Shown: positions 44,601 through 55,562 of the stretch, in pieces
Layout: each line of letters begins with the position of its first letter
Numbering within the stretch: position 1 is the first letter of the stretch
Assembly: GCF_947507565.1 (NCBI RefSeq)
Contig: NC_089178.1
Location: 1,364,001 to 1,428,000 of the forward strand
From: Oscarella lobularis
Lineage: Eukaryota; Porifera; Homoscleromorpha; Homosclerophorida; Oscarellidae
Length of the DNA: 64,000 nt
Direction of reading: 5' to 3'
The notes under the pieces: model-generated
What the model saw: the letters and a program-made list of their open reading frames with translations, nothing else
Database searches by the model: none
What the model was told of the DNA's origin: nothing
Position numbers and translations under genes: made by a program

Positions 44601-46050
44601 AGGTTTACCCCGTTGACCAGGTTGACCCCGTTGACCCCGTTACCCCCGTTGACCACGTTGACCCCGTTGACCCCGTTGACCCGTTGCCCCCGTTGACCCG
44701 TTGCCCCCGTTGATTCCGTTGACGAGATTGACCCCGTTGACCCCGTTGACCAGATTGACCCCGTTGACCACGTTGACCAGGTTGACCCCGTTGACCCCGT
44801 TGACCCCGTTGACAAGATTGAATCCGTTGACCACGTTGACCACGTGGACAAGGTTGACCCCGTTGACCCCGTTGACCCCGTTGACCCCGTTGACCCCGTT
44901 GACCCCGTTGACCACGTTGACCCCGTTGACCAGGTTGACCAGGTTGACCACGTTGACCCCGTTGACCAGATTGACTCCGTTGACCCCGTTGACCCCGTCG
45001 ACCAGATTGACCCCGTTGACCACGTTGACCACGTGGACAAGGTTGATCCCGTTGACCAGGTTCACCCCGTTGACCAGGTTGACCCCGTTGACCCCATTGA
45101 CCCCGTTGACCACGTTGACCCCGTTGACCCCGTTGACCAGGTTGACCACGTTGACCCCGTTGACCAGATTGACCCCGTTGACCACGTTGACCAGGTTGAC
45201 CCCGTTGACCCCGTTGACCCCGTTGACCAGATTGACTCCGTTGACCACGTTGACCATGTGGACAAGGTTGACCCCGTTGACCCCGTTGACCACGTTGACC
45301 CCGTTGACCACGTTGACCAGGTTGATCCCGTTGACCCCGTTGACCCCGTTGACCAGATTGACCCCGTTGACCACGTATACCACGTGGACAAGGTTGATCC
45401 CGTTGACCAGGTTTACCCCGTTGACCAGGTTGACCCCGTTGACCCCATTGACCCCGTTGACCACGTTGACCCCGTTGACCCCGTTGACCAGGTTGACCAC
45501 GTTGACCCCGTTGACCAGATTGACCCCGTTGACCACGTTGACCAGGTTGACCCCGTTGACCCCGTTGACCCCGTTGACCAGATTGACCCCGTTGACCACG
45601 TTGACCCCGTTGACCACATTGTTCACGTTGACCCCGTTGACCAGGTTGACCCCGTTGACCCCGTTGACCCCGTTGACCAGATTGACCCCGTTGACCACGT
45701 TGACCACGTGGACAAGGTTGACCCCGTTGACCCCGTTGACCCCGTTGACCCCGTTGACCCCGTTGACCCCGTTGACCAGATTGACCCCGTTGACCAGATT
45801 GATCCCGTTGACCACGTTGACCACGTGGACAAGGTTGACCTCGTTAACCCCGTTGACCCCGTTGACCCCGTTGACCCCGTTGACCAGATTGACCCCGTTG
45901 ACCACGTTGACCCTGTTGACAAGGTTTACCCCGTTGACCAGGTTGACCCCGTTGACCCCGTTGACCCCGTTGACCACGTTGACCACGTTGACGAGGTTGA
46001 CCAGGTTGACCCCGTTGACCACGTTGACTCCGTTGACCACGGGGTTGGGG
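38617..46050. repeat. 7.4-kb satellite of a 9-bp unit (GTTGACCCC) with higher-order repeats
   Basis: Almost every 9 bases repeat GTTGACCNC variants: CCGTTGACC, CACGTTGACC, CAGGTTGACC and CAGATTGACC. Marker string GTTGATTCCG starts at 39616, 41450, 41763, 42616, 42929 and 44709. The spacings (1834, 313, 853, 313, 1780) are all 7 modulo 9, because each higher-order unit carries two 8-bp units just before the marker. Two plus frames (Val-Asp-Pro and Leu-Thr-Pro) and all three minus frames (Gly-Val-Asn, Gly-Ser-Thr, Gly-Gln-Arg) lack systematic stops; the third plus frame has TGA in each unit. This explains open frames of up to 726 codons without invoking genes. Confidence 0.95.
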
Positions 46051-47600
46051 GGTTGAGGAGTTGAACGGTTGAACAGTTGAGGGGTTGATGAGTTGAACGG
46101 TTGAGGGGGGTTGAATGGTTGAGGGGGTTGGGGGTTGAGGGGGTTGAACGGTTGAGAGGTTGAACGGTTGAACGGTTGAACGGTTGAGGGGGTTGAGGGA
46201 GTTGAGGGGGTTGAGGGGGTTGATGTTTAGAGGTTAGAACGGTTGAGGGGGTTGACGGGGCTGAGGGGGTTGAGGGGGTTGAACGGTTGAGAGGTTGAAC
46301 GGTTGAACGGTTGAACGGTTAACAGGTTCATAAGTTGATAGTTGCCGTCAACCGTTGAACTTTGTTGACAAATGCACCAAACAGCCCGAAACTAAGCCGA
46401 ATATCTTCTAACGGCATCTACATTACTAATTTAACTACCGTTTCAGCTCTCATTAAAAGAAGCAAGTTCTAACGCTGTTGAAGAGGACGTGCCGCTTTAA
46501 TGCAATTAAAGATGTAAGCGGCCTTTATAGGCTACGCGCTCGCTAACAAATAAGGTCGCAGCGATAAACTGCGAAGTTACCGAAAACCTTCCACAAGATA
46601 GTAGCGTTCAGTTCTACAGCGTTAAAGTGACAAATAATGAGCGGGGATAGACGCGCGACTTATACCGAAATCATATTAGTCAACTTAAACTATAGTCAGT
46701 TGCCGTCAACCGTTGAACTTGGTTGACAAATGCACCAACCTTTCAACCGTGCAACCGTTCAACCCCCTCAACCCCCTCAACTGTTCAACCTTCTCAACCC
46801 CCTCAACCCCTCAACCCCTCAACCGTTCAACCCCTCAACCCCCTCAATCCCCTCAACCTCTCAACCTCTCAACCATTCAACCCCTCAACCGTTCAACCCC
46901 CTCAACCCCCTCAATCCCCTCAACCTCTCAACCTCTCAACCATTCAACCCCTCAACCGTTCAACCCCCTCAACCCCCTCAACTGTTCAACCTTCTCAACC
47001 CCCTCAACCCTTCAACCCATCAACCCGTCAACCCCTCAACCGTTCAACCCCCTCAACCCCCTCAATCCCCTCAACCGTTCAACCCCTCAACCATTCAACC
47101 CCTCAACCGTTCAACCCCCTCAACCCCCTCAACTGTTCAGCCTTCTCAACCCCCTCAACCCCTCAACCGTTCAACCCCTCAACCATTCAACCCCTCAACC
47201 GTTCAACCCCCTCAACCCCCTCAACTGTTCAACTTTCTCAACCCCCTCAACCCCTCAACCCCTCAACCCCCTCAACCCCTCAACCCCTCAACCGTTCAAC
47301 CCCTCAACCCCCTCAACCTCCTCAACCTCTCAACCTCTCACCCCCTCAACCCCTCAACCGTTCAACCCCTCAACCCCTCAACCTCCTCAACCTCTCAACC
47401 TCTCACCCCCTCAACCCCTCAACCGCTCAACCCCTCAACCCCTCAACCTCCTCAACCTCTCAACCTCTCAACCTCTCAACCTCTCAACCCCCTCAACCCA
47501 TCAACCCATCAACCCGTCAACCCCCTCAACCCCCTCAACCTTGTCAACGTGGTCAACGTGAACAACGTGGTCAACGGGGTCAACCTAGTCAACCTGGTCA
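46051..47600. repeat. Second satellite (CTCAACCCC/GTTCAACC) in inverted arrangement around a unique core
   Basis: 46051-46330 has GTTGAACGG / GTTGAGGGG units; 46737-47530 has the reverse-complement type (CCCCTCAACC / GTTCAACC). 47540-47610 returns to GGTCAACG units, inverted relative to the big array. The core (about 46380-46695) is unique and bracketed by a direct repeat: AGTTGCCGTCAACCGTTGAA at 46337 and 46697. The whole 45.9-47.6 kb forms a large imperfect palindrome. Confidence 0.85.
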
Positions 47601-47899
47601 ACTGGTCAACTTCGTCTACCTCTTCAACCTACTCTGTTCAACCTGTTCAACGTGGCAAAGCGCGCATTAGAGGCCACTCCATATATTTCTTCGAACGCAA
47701 AATGAAGGAGTTAAGCACATAACGAACGCAACAGTAAAGTTTGAGCAGTTTAGCTCGTCTTTTAAGTCATTGCAGACTTTAAAAACGGCTTTTCCTTTCT
47801 CTTTTTCTCGGCAAGTCTTTGGGAAAGAGATCGTCTTCTGCTACTCTTGCAAGGATGACACTTTTGGCACGCTTAGCTTTGCCTATAAATATGCATCAT

Positions 47900-48490
47900 G
47901 AGTCAAAGTATTGTTACTGGCATCGTGGGAGGACGACAAATCCACAATCAGTCGCCAACGACCAGGAGGGCCCGATTTTGGGATCACGCCAAACGGGCTG
48001 ACGTGGACTCCCAGGCAGAAGGCCGACCACGGATCGGCCCGCACAACCGACGATGGTGTAACGACTCGAGAGCGATATAGGAGTCCACCACCGCTGCGTG
48101 CTCGCGCGCCGAAGAGAGATTGCGCCGCGCCTGCGATAATCTCGCCGAAGAGTAGTCAAAACCGACGCGAAAACGAACGCGAAAACCAGACAAGATGTAG
48201 TCGAAAAACCGATCTGGAAATCGCTGAAGCGCCCGAGCCAACTCGACGACGCACACCGGAGAAGGCCGTGGCACTACGAAAGAAGGCGGCGTCGCGGTAG
48301 GCGTCAAGCGCGAGGAGATCTGCAGTGTAAATGCGCATGCCCCGCGGCCGAAAGATTGCACGCTACGGCCAAATCGAACGAGGGCGCTATAGCCACAAAA
48401 AATAAAAAAAATAAAAAAAATGAACCAAGCAGCAGATCTATTAATATCGGCAGCATCAAATGCGCGCCCCGCTAAACCATGCCACGACAC
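47900..48490 (-). pseudogene. DIRS-like reverse transcriptase N-terminal relic
   Basis: The minus strand reads VELARALQRFPDRFFDYILS, GFRVRFRVGFDYSS, SAREHAAVVDSYI and, after frameshifts, a block corresponding to GVHVSPFGVIP and RLIVDLSS. It matches the pre-RT and first RT motif of the copy at 15.8-16.1 kb. The rest of the polymerase is absent. Confidence 0.7.
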
Positions 48491-48519
48491 AAGCTAAATG
48501 CAAGAACCACTACCACCAT

Positions 48520-48915
48520 GCAACACAGACATAACAGCAGTCCCGCAGCAAACGACGAACGCTGCAACTCAAGAGGGGCGCGGCGACTGAGGCGGCCCTT
48601 CCTGTGGCTTACGGCTGGGGCAATCAAGCGCTTTATGCTGACAAGCTGAACACACGTGCCGAAAACGGCAGTTCTGCACCCGACACCCCGGGTGCGGAAG
48701 GTGTTGAATGAGCGACAAATAGTAAGATCCTTCTCACGAGACGACGGCTTCGGTCTCGCCTCAACGGTTTGCAGCGCAAGCTGCGTCTTGACGTCGCGCG
48801 ACTGCGCCAAAGCACAGTCGCTAGTGCGGTGATCAGTGCCGAGACACAGGTGACAGTGCGACTGATCGGCGACGGTGATGTTGTATAGGTCGGCATTAAG
48901 CGAGTCCCAACGCAA
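48520..48915 (-). pseudogene. DIRS-like gag C-terminal relic
   Basis: CHLCLGTDHRTSDCALAQSR (CCHC) and KDLTICRSFN (start of the CCCH finger) match the zinc-finger region of the other gags. It lies directly upstream of the RT relic in the same direction, so the two probably are one truncated element. Confidence 0.7.
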
Positions 48916-49661
48916 TAAAGGATCAGCCGCTGCTTGCTAGGCTCCTAAGGAAACGGGGCCTTCTGCAACGCACTGGAGGCCCAGATACGGCGGCGTTGGG
49001 GTAGGCTCAAATAAGTGTCTTTTTCTCTAGGCTGCTAGGCAATACGATTGACTAACGCGCGGGCCTACATATGCGTGCGCGCACTGTAATCAGAGACCAA
49101 GAGAGAGAGGGATGGGCAACTACGCGTCACGTAACCCTGTAAGTTGAAGCAAGGACTGTTGTACTGCATTCCCGGATGTGTTGGAGATAAACGCGCTTAA
49201 CGGCAAGCAGCTGAAAGTAAGTACCTGTCAAACGTAGCTGAAAAGACTGGCCTGTCAGTGGCGCACTGATGTATTCGTAAGGGATGTCGTTGACATGGGT
49301 GTACCTTCGATTTTATCTCACGTGCTCCTATGCTCCCTCCTGTGTTTTTCTGATAGTGTCGGTCAGCGATCCAGCGAGCTCCCTGGGTGCCCTCTTCCAT
49401 ATTTTAGTGCTTTGTGCTTCTTTTTGGAGCATCGTTCCTCCGATCCGCTGCTATCTGCTGTTTAATGGCTTATAAGGCTTCCCAAACACGCCCACACCAT
49501 GCTCCCTCTCCTGCTCCACAACCGCGCCCGAGCGGGTAGAACTCACGGTTTTAGGAAAGTATAAGAATTCCGACGTTCCTTAGACCTAGGGCCCTTTTGA
49601 TTGCTTTGGCGTATGCCAAAGAAAACCACTGATAAAGTCTGATATAGGGTGAAGCCTAGCT

Positions 49662-52344
49662 ATGCCTCGGAAGTTTCGTTTGAAATCGAGTAAATTTGAA
49701 AGAAAACGCCAAGACAAACAGAGAGTTTGCATTTCCAACAGAGCTGCACTGTTAGGCCTTTTTGACAAAATTTTTTCATTTTGCATATGAGTGTTTTTTC
49801 AGATCACTTTCTTCTTGGCATGAAAATGTGGTTGGTGAAAAATTGTTCCTAACAAAAGATTCTGTCACACGCGACGCTTCCATCTCCGGACCAGCCACAT
49901 GGGCGTCACATTCCCTTCTCCTTGACAAGACTGGCCTTGCCAAGTTTTACGTTCAAGGAAGGCCTGTTACGACAGATTATTGCAGTGCTCTGCAGAAATC
50001 GCCAATTCATCCGTCCAAAGTGACCTTTTTGAACTTTCCGGCATTTCTCCAGTTTCTTGATAAAAGCGCAACATGTCCAGGAAACCCTGACGACAAATTT
50101 GTTTGTATGGCAAGGAGATGGAAGAATAGCTATTTCCAAAGCAAACTCGACGCCTCAATTCCAGTAATTTACAAGAATTGCTTCTACTTAGCTACACTCC
50201 GATCGTCACACTGCCATCTCATTACGTCGGCTGAAAATATGAGATGCTCGGAATGTGTTAAATTCAGAAAGAGTCTTGGGATATATCACTCTCGTTGGAT
50301 TCGTCGCTCTTCTGGGATGTCACACAAGTTCACAAAGAATAAAGTTCTCTCGACTCCACAACGTAGCCTAAAATTTTCTCTATTGGCCCGAAAACAGAAA
50401 ATGCAGTTGCAGACAATCCGACGGCTCAAAGCTAAGATAGAGAATTGGGTGAACACCACAAGCGTAGAAATTCAAGACGACCTTGCCGAAGATGTTGCAG
50501 AGACGCTAGAGAAACATGCTGACGCAGTGAAAGAAACTTTTCCAGAAGGTTCGTTTCAGAGACTGTTCTGGGATCAGTGACAAGAGCCAAAAGGCCCAAC
50601 AGGTAGGCGGTGGCACCCAATAATCATTCGATTAAAAATGAGCCTGAAGATGCAATCTTCATCGGCATATCGCTCACTTCGCACATCCGGTTTTCTTGTG
50701 CTGCCCAGTGAGCGAACTCTCAATGACTACATTCATTTCTACAATTGCTCAGCGGGATGCCATAAAGACTTGCAAGACGCATTGGCTGCTGAGGCACAGG
50801 TCGATAAGCTAACAGATGTCCAGAAATTCGTGGCTCTGCCTTTCGATGCGGGTAAGAGAAGACCTGGTGTACAACAAGAATACATGCAACGTCGTCGGAT
50901 TCGTCAATCTAGGCCAGGTTGATAATCAACTGAAAATGCTTGCAGACGACATTGAAAACTTGCAATCTACTGCAGCAGTCGCAACGCACGTATTGGTATT
51001 CATGATTCGAGGAATCACTCCGTCCTTGCGTTTTCGTACGCGCATTTTCTCACCAAAGATATCACCGCGCCTTACCTGTTCAGTATATTCTGGGAAGTTG
51101 TACGGCATATTGAGTCAATTGGTCTAAAGATCCTATCCGTTACGTGCGACGGCGCCGCTGTAAACCGGAAGTTTTTTCGTATGCACTTGCCCAAATCCGC
51201 CGAGATACCGTACAAGACACCAAATATATACAGCGAAGACAAACGGCCACTCTTCTTCATTTGCGACGTGCCACATCTTCTGAAGACCACCAGGAACTGT
51301 TGGAGCCACTCATTTCCGGAAAGCTAATGACGAGCTATGTCGGTAGGTCTACCTCAATTTCACTCCTAAAAGCATTTTACTTTTTCTTTATTCATAATAG
51401 ATTAATGATAAATTTATTTCCTGGAAACACCTCAAAGAGGCGTTTGAAATGCAGAAAAAAGTACGTACACCTGCTGGGCTTTACCTGACAAAGAAACTAA
51501 AAAAAGAGCACATTGATCTTGATTCGTATTCACGTATGAGAGTAGACCTCGCGGCACAGGTATACTCATTACATAGAAATCGTGTTTGTTCAGCAGATAT
51601 TTCACGTAGGTGCTGAGCACAACGGTGGCCAATGGTATTGAAGAATTTCACATTGCGAGTGCCGAAGAAACAGTGCGATTCATACGAATGTTTGACCGTG
51701 CATTTGACTGCCTTAACGTAAGATCCCTTTGTGCAGTCAAGCCGGACCTTAGAGGGTACAGAGATGCAAGTGATCAACGTTTACAGGTATATGCATGACA
51801 AGTCTTTGCGGCAGTGTTGTAATTGTATCCTTAATTCAATGGCTTAAAACCGGCTTCCTGGAATACCTCAGTGAATGGGAGAAGTGGATAGACTCAAAAC
51901 ATGGGCTCACCACTGCTGAGAGAACCAGACTTTGTCTTAGCCAGGAAACGCTTATCGGCTGGAAGATAACTGGTAAATTCATATTCTGAATACATTTAGT
52001 TTACGCAATGTCATTTGTATTTGATAGTGCTTTCGTTTGTGGAAGTCGTCGGTTTCTTATTTTCGACTGCAAAAGAAGAACAAATTTACATTCTTAGTGA
52101 ACGGTTCAGCCAAGATACTTTGGAAAATTACTTTGGCACGATTAGGATGAAAGGGGGTCGCAATTCCAATCCTTCAGCACAAGAGATACTGTACACCTCT
52201 GCTTCCGTCAGAGTGCAAGGTTCGCAAACTCAAGTTCCTGTTCGCGGAAACTGCAATCGCCAAAAAAAAAGGAAGCAGCCTAAAGAAGTTTCAAACTCGC
52301 CAGTTCCGAAGCGTGCACGTCTCTCAAGTCAAAAGTCGGTTTGA
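49662..52344 (+). pseudogene. P-element/THAP9-like transposase, inactivated
   Basis: Recognised by RRWHPIIIRLKMSLKMQSSS, YRSLRTSGFLVLPSERTLND, REDLVYNKNTCNVVGFVNLG, GLKILSVTCDGAAVNRKFF, FICDVPHLLKTTRNCW, TPAGLYLTKKLKKEHID and the C-terminal FSQDTLENYFGTIRMKGGRN ... RVQGSQTQVP. Introns interrupt it (for example a donor at about 51343). Lesions: in-frame TGA at 50578-50580, frame changes near 50850 and 51025. The start is uncertain: MPRKFRLKSSKFERKRQ at 49662 may be the first exon. No THAP zinc finger was seen in the window, so it may be lost or in a missed exon. Cut-and-paste transposase by family. Confidence 0.85.
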
Positions 52345-52446
52345 GCTCGTGACATTACGTACTGTATATGTAATTTAGTCAAACTAACTGAGGCTCCAAG
52401 ACAATGCCTACACACGATGAAAGAAGTTAATGAAATAAAAAAAGTG

Positions 52447-53436
52447 TTACACTGCCTTCCCTAATTTCAAGCTTTTCCGAAGTCGCGTCGACTTTGCAGT
52501 TTTTCTGTCTTTGGCTGCTTTATACTCCTCAAGCCAAGACGAACACATCGAAAATCCTCTCATGGTAACCCAGAGAGTAACGACGTCCTGCAGCAAGAGC
52601 GACATCTGCTCTTGAGAGCCAATCTCTTCAGCTAATGACGACCACTGTTCCTGGACTTCTGGATCATCTGAGATAGATGATATAATTTTCTCCTTTGTCG
52701 ATGTAGACGATTTCAGTTGCTGCGGCAGTACTCTCCGTATTATAAGCTCAAATGAGCAGAAAAGTCGATATGTTTCATCGGAGATTTTAAATAAATGACC
52801 ACGGTCATTTCTTTGAAGCCAAACAGACGTGTAGTCAGAGAAGGTGTAGGAGTGATCACCATCTGCCTCTTCATCTTGCACTCCCATGCTCTGTAGGCAG
52901 CGGACAAATTTGTAGACAGCGTCTTCAGATACACGAGTTTCATATTTCTTCAAAAGGCAAAAAGGGACAGAGCCAGCAGTATATCTGAGAGCATTCTCCT
53001 CTTCTGATGTCAAACGTATTGAGGGGCGCTCGCTATCCTTCTTAGCCGCTCGTTCTTGTACCTGCCTCAATCTATTCATCATCTCGTGGTCAAAAATCTT
53101 CTGACATAAGCTCTGCGATAGGAGCTGATCTGTGACTTCGCAGACGTCCGGGTTCTGCTCCTCGAGAAACTGCCGCCAAAGCGACGGCAGGAGGCTTATA
53201 CGGAGCTGATGAAACTCCGATTGCGCTTTTTCCCGCCATGAGCCAATAGTTTTCGTAGGTAGGATTGAGGGAAAACACCCGCGTATAGCCGAAACAATGT
53301 TTTCGGCCCTATCGGTGATTTGTAGGGCTGCCGCAGCTTCGCGCATCCTGGTGTATCTTTCGGACTGCACCGTGGTTACAGTTTCATTGAGCAAAGAGTC
53401 TAATGCAGCGCGAAAGACGTCCATCTGTAAGTACAA
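52447..53436 (-). CDS. Uncharacterised 329-aa protein, second gene of the P-like transposon
   Basis: A single uninterrupted exon from ATG at 53436 (next Met at 53424) to the stop at 52447. It begins 27 bp inside the right TIR, so its promoter must be in or near the TIR. Visible: an Arg/Glu-rich helical N-terminal half, the stretch ALRYTAGSVPFCLLKKYETR (like the short YxAG segment in several transposon-linked proteins), a mid-region with acidic helices (EKIISSISDDPEVQEQWSSL) and a basic C-terminus (KSTRLRKSLKLGKAV). No zinc finger, signal peptide or membrane segment. It is intact while the transposase next to it carries several breaks. Function unknown; it might be a regulator or accessory factor of transposition. 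Confidence 0.7.
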   Translation of the reverse strand: MYLQMDVFRAALDSLLNETVTTVQSERYTRMREAAAALQITDRAENIVSAIRGCFPSILPTKTIGSWREKAQSEFHQLRISLLPSLWRQFLEEQNPDVCEVTDQLLSQSLCQKIFDHEMMNRLRQVQERAAKKDSERPSIRLTSEEENALRYTAGSVPFCLLKKYETRVSEDAVYKFVRCLQSMGVQDEEADGDHSYTFSDYTSVWLQRNDRGHLFKISDETYRLFCSFELIIRRVLPQQLKSSTSTKEKIISSISDDPEVQEQWSSLAEEIGSQEQMSLLLQDVVTLWVTMRGFSMCSSWLEEYKAAKDRKTAKSTRLRKSLKLGKAV

Positions 53437-54027
53437 CAGTCGTTGCTTCAGCGGAATTGGTCACGTGACGCGTAGTTGCCCATCCCTCTCTCTCTTGGTC
53501 TCTGCTGTAATCGAGCAGTGAGCAGTAGGAAGCTGATGACTTTCTAGGTGACTTGCTGATGCAAATGTGGTGAGACTAGCTAGGGAGCAGCAGAATACGG
53601 AGTATGATGCTTTGCTAAAAGAAGACAAACGCAAATAAACTAATTGGTAAATTAAACCGCCAAGAATGCATACTAGGACATGGAAAAGCGAGAAAAAGAA
53701 GAAGATAAAGCAGTGCGTTTTGCTTGCTATTTAAGTGTACAAACTGTATGTTTACAGCGTACAAGTCACGTCTATAGCGTTGTGCTGCAAGCTTGAAGTA
53801 GCTCTGCTCTGCCCTTCTCTCTTCGCAATCAGAAAGATGATGAGAGCGACATCATAACGATCAATGTCACTTTTCCCGACTCACTTACAGCAATTCGGAG
53901 TTGAGATTTGATACATTGTTTTAGGTAGAGCAAGAATTGCACGTGTAAACTTAATGGTATAAGTAAATACAGGAAATTGTGATATAGATCGGAACACACC
54001 CTTCTACTCCGGATCAAATATACATCA

Positions 54028-54742
54028 ATGTACTTAACACAAGCGGCCGTCCGCGACTGTCGACTTTCTCCGGCGAAAAGGGGAACGTCGACCAAGGCCT
54101 ACAAACGTCCATCCGGCAGTTCGAGAATCGCAAGCAGGCTCACTGGCCGTAATGGGGAAAACCCCACAAAACCAGCCAAGATGGGCACCTTCTTGCCACC
54201 TGTGGTGGGTCAAATCGTCGCAAAAGTCAAAGCGCGCCAGTTTGTTGACTTCGCGAAGTTACGCCGACAATGCGGAACTCTTGCGCCGCGAGAGCGAGAG
54301 GTCAACTTCGACAAGTTCCCACGATCGTCGCCTGGGTTCAAGCCGTCGCATCCTTCGCAGCCGTCGAGCTGCACCTTAGACCAGATCAGAACGTTCTGTA
54401 GAGCTGATGGCCTATCTACCTCTTATCGTTCGCGAAACTATGCGCTGCGGCAGTGAGAGATGGCGCCAATACGACACCCAGACCCGAGCATAGTGTGGTC
54501 CTCAATCCCGGTATTCACAGTTCGACGTTCCTTTACGGCGCAAACCTCAAGATATGCGCGTGTTGCGTCAACTCAGACGGCGACCACCTCACATCGCAGT
54601 CTTAGTCATTCCGTTGCCGCCAGCATTCTATGGCGCGCCACGATGCTCGACGGTCCTCCGCCGTGCGCAACGAGCACCGTGCGCCTACAAACACATCTGC
54701 GCGCGCTGCGGAAAAAAACACCGAGCGCGTGAATGCAGATAA
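54028..54742 (+). pseudogene. DIRS-like gag relic
   Basis: TFLPPVVGQIVAKVKARQFV matches the gag block PVPGRLVDKILEGEFVDF. In other frames IVAWVQAVASFAAVELHLRP and a finger CACCVNSDGDH follow. Several frameshifts; no polymerase follows. Confidence 0.6.
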
Positions 54743-55254
54743 ATGCCATCGCGAAGTTGGAACGTTGGGGTGATCGCGCAAAGCTCAAGCAAGCGATCGC
54801 GCACCTAAGAGGCCGAGCGCAGGCGGAATACCGAGCACTTATGCTAGGCAACGAAAACTTGGAGTGGGACGCATTCGATTTGTTCGTAATACGTTCGGAC
54901 CAAAGAACCCGATGTAGCATTTCACACGAGCGCTGATCGGGATCGGGCAAGGGAGACACGAAGACGTCATCGCCCACAGTTTGAGGTACCGGAATGCCTT
55001 CTCCGACCGCAAGAAGTGGATCCGCAGGGACACTCTATCGCCGCGATCGTACTGTGGTATACCTCGGGACTCCGGCCTGAGTTCCAAGTGGAGATAGAGA
55101 TGGACACGCGGTCAAGCCTTGCCGAAGCGATCTCTTGGCAGAGAAGGCCGAACGGATCTGGAAAAGACAGAGCTGTCCCCAAGCAATTAGAAGTGAGCAT
55201 CATCCGATCCTGTCAGCTACAACGAGCGAGAGAAGCGGATCGCAGGCGACGCTG
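54733..55254 (+). pseudogene. Ty3/gypsy-like gag fragment
   Basis: INAIAKLERWGDRAKLKQAI, LRGRAQAEYRALM and, after frame changes, FGPKNP, HFTRALIGIGQGRHEDVIAH and SLRYRNAFSDRKKWIRRD. This is the retrotransposon Gag helical core. Several stops. It directly abuts the DIRS gag relic. Confidence 0.6.
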
Positions 55255-55562
55255 ACTCAATAGGTGGAAGCGAAATCATCAAGCTTTTGCGGACAAAGGA
55301 CAGCTCCGCTGTCGTAGCGTGATTTCCGCTAAAAATGCGATTTGGCGTTTTGTCCTATACATTTTCAATTCTTCATGTGATATTTAATTTTGCATGCCAT
55401 AAATAGATAAATGTAATTTCATTATTCTGTATATATTTCGAGTTTTTATTCGATTTTCTACGCAGTTTTTATTTTGAATTTTGGTGCGATTTTGATTTTG
55501 ATTTTTTTGGTGCAATTTTATTTCGATTTTAAATGCGATTTTAATTTTGATTTTAATGCGGC
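55255..55562. other. AT-rich low-complexity stretch
   Basis: Repeated GATTTT / CGATTTT units over about 55320-55560. No gene. Confidence 0.7.

Larger units (their letters stand above)
49091..53504. mobile_element. P-element/THAP9-like DNA transposon, 4414 bp, two genes
   Basis: The first and last 42 bp (49091-49132 and 53463-53504) are perfect inverted repeats beginning CAGAGACCAAGAGAGAGAGG; looser similarity continues to about 75 bp. CTGTAAT flanks both ends (49084-49090 and 53505-53511). This fits the 8-bp duplication of P elements if one base has drifted. Inside lie a P-type transposase (plus strand, broken) and a second, intact ORF (minus strand) in convergent orientation. Confidence 0.9.

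Noticed and set aside
38617-46050. Possible CRISPR-like array
   Set aside because: Units are contiguous 9-mers without unique spacers, and the sequence is eukaryotic.
38432-46056. Open frames of 200-726 codons on both strands, such as Val-Asn-Gly or Leu-Thr-Pro proteins
   Set aside because: A 9-bp unit without stops in five of six frames creates them automatically; they end at each higher-order marker and share no start context.
46713-47722. Long Ser/Thr/Pro/Asn frames
   Set aside because: They are three frames of the CTCAACCCC/GTTCAACC satellite.
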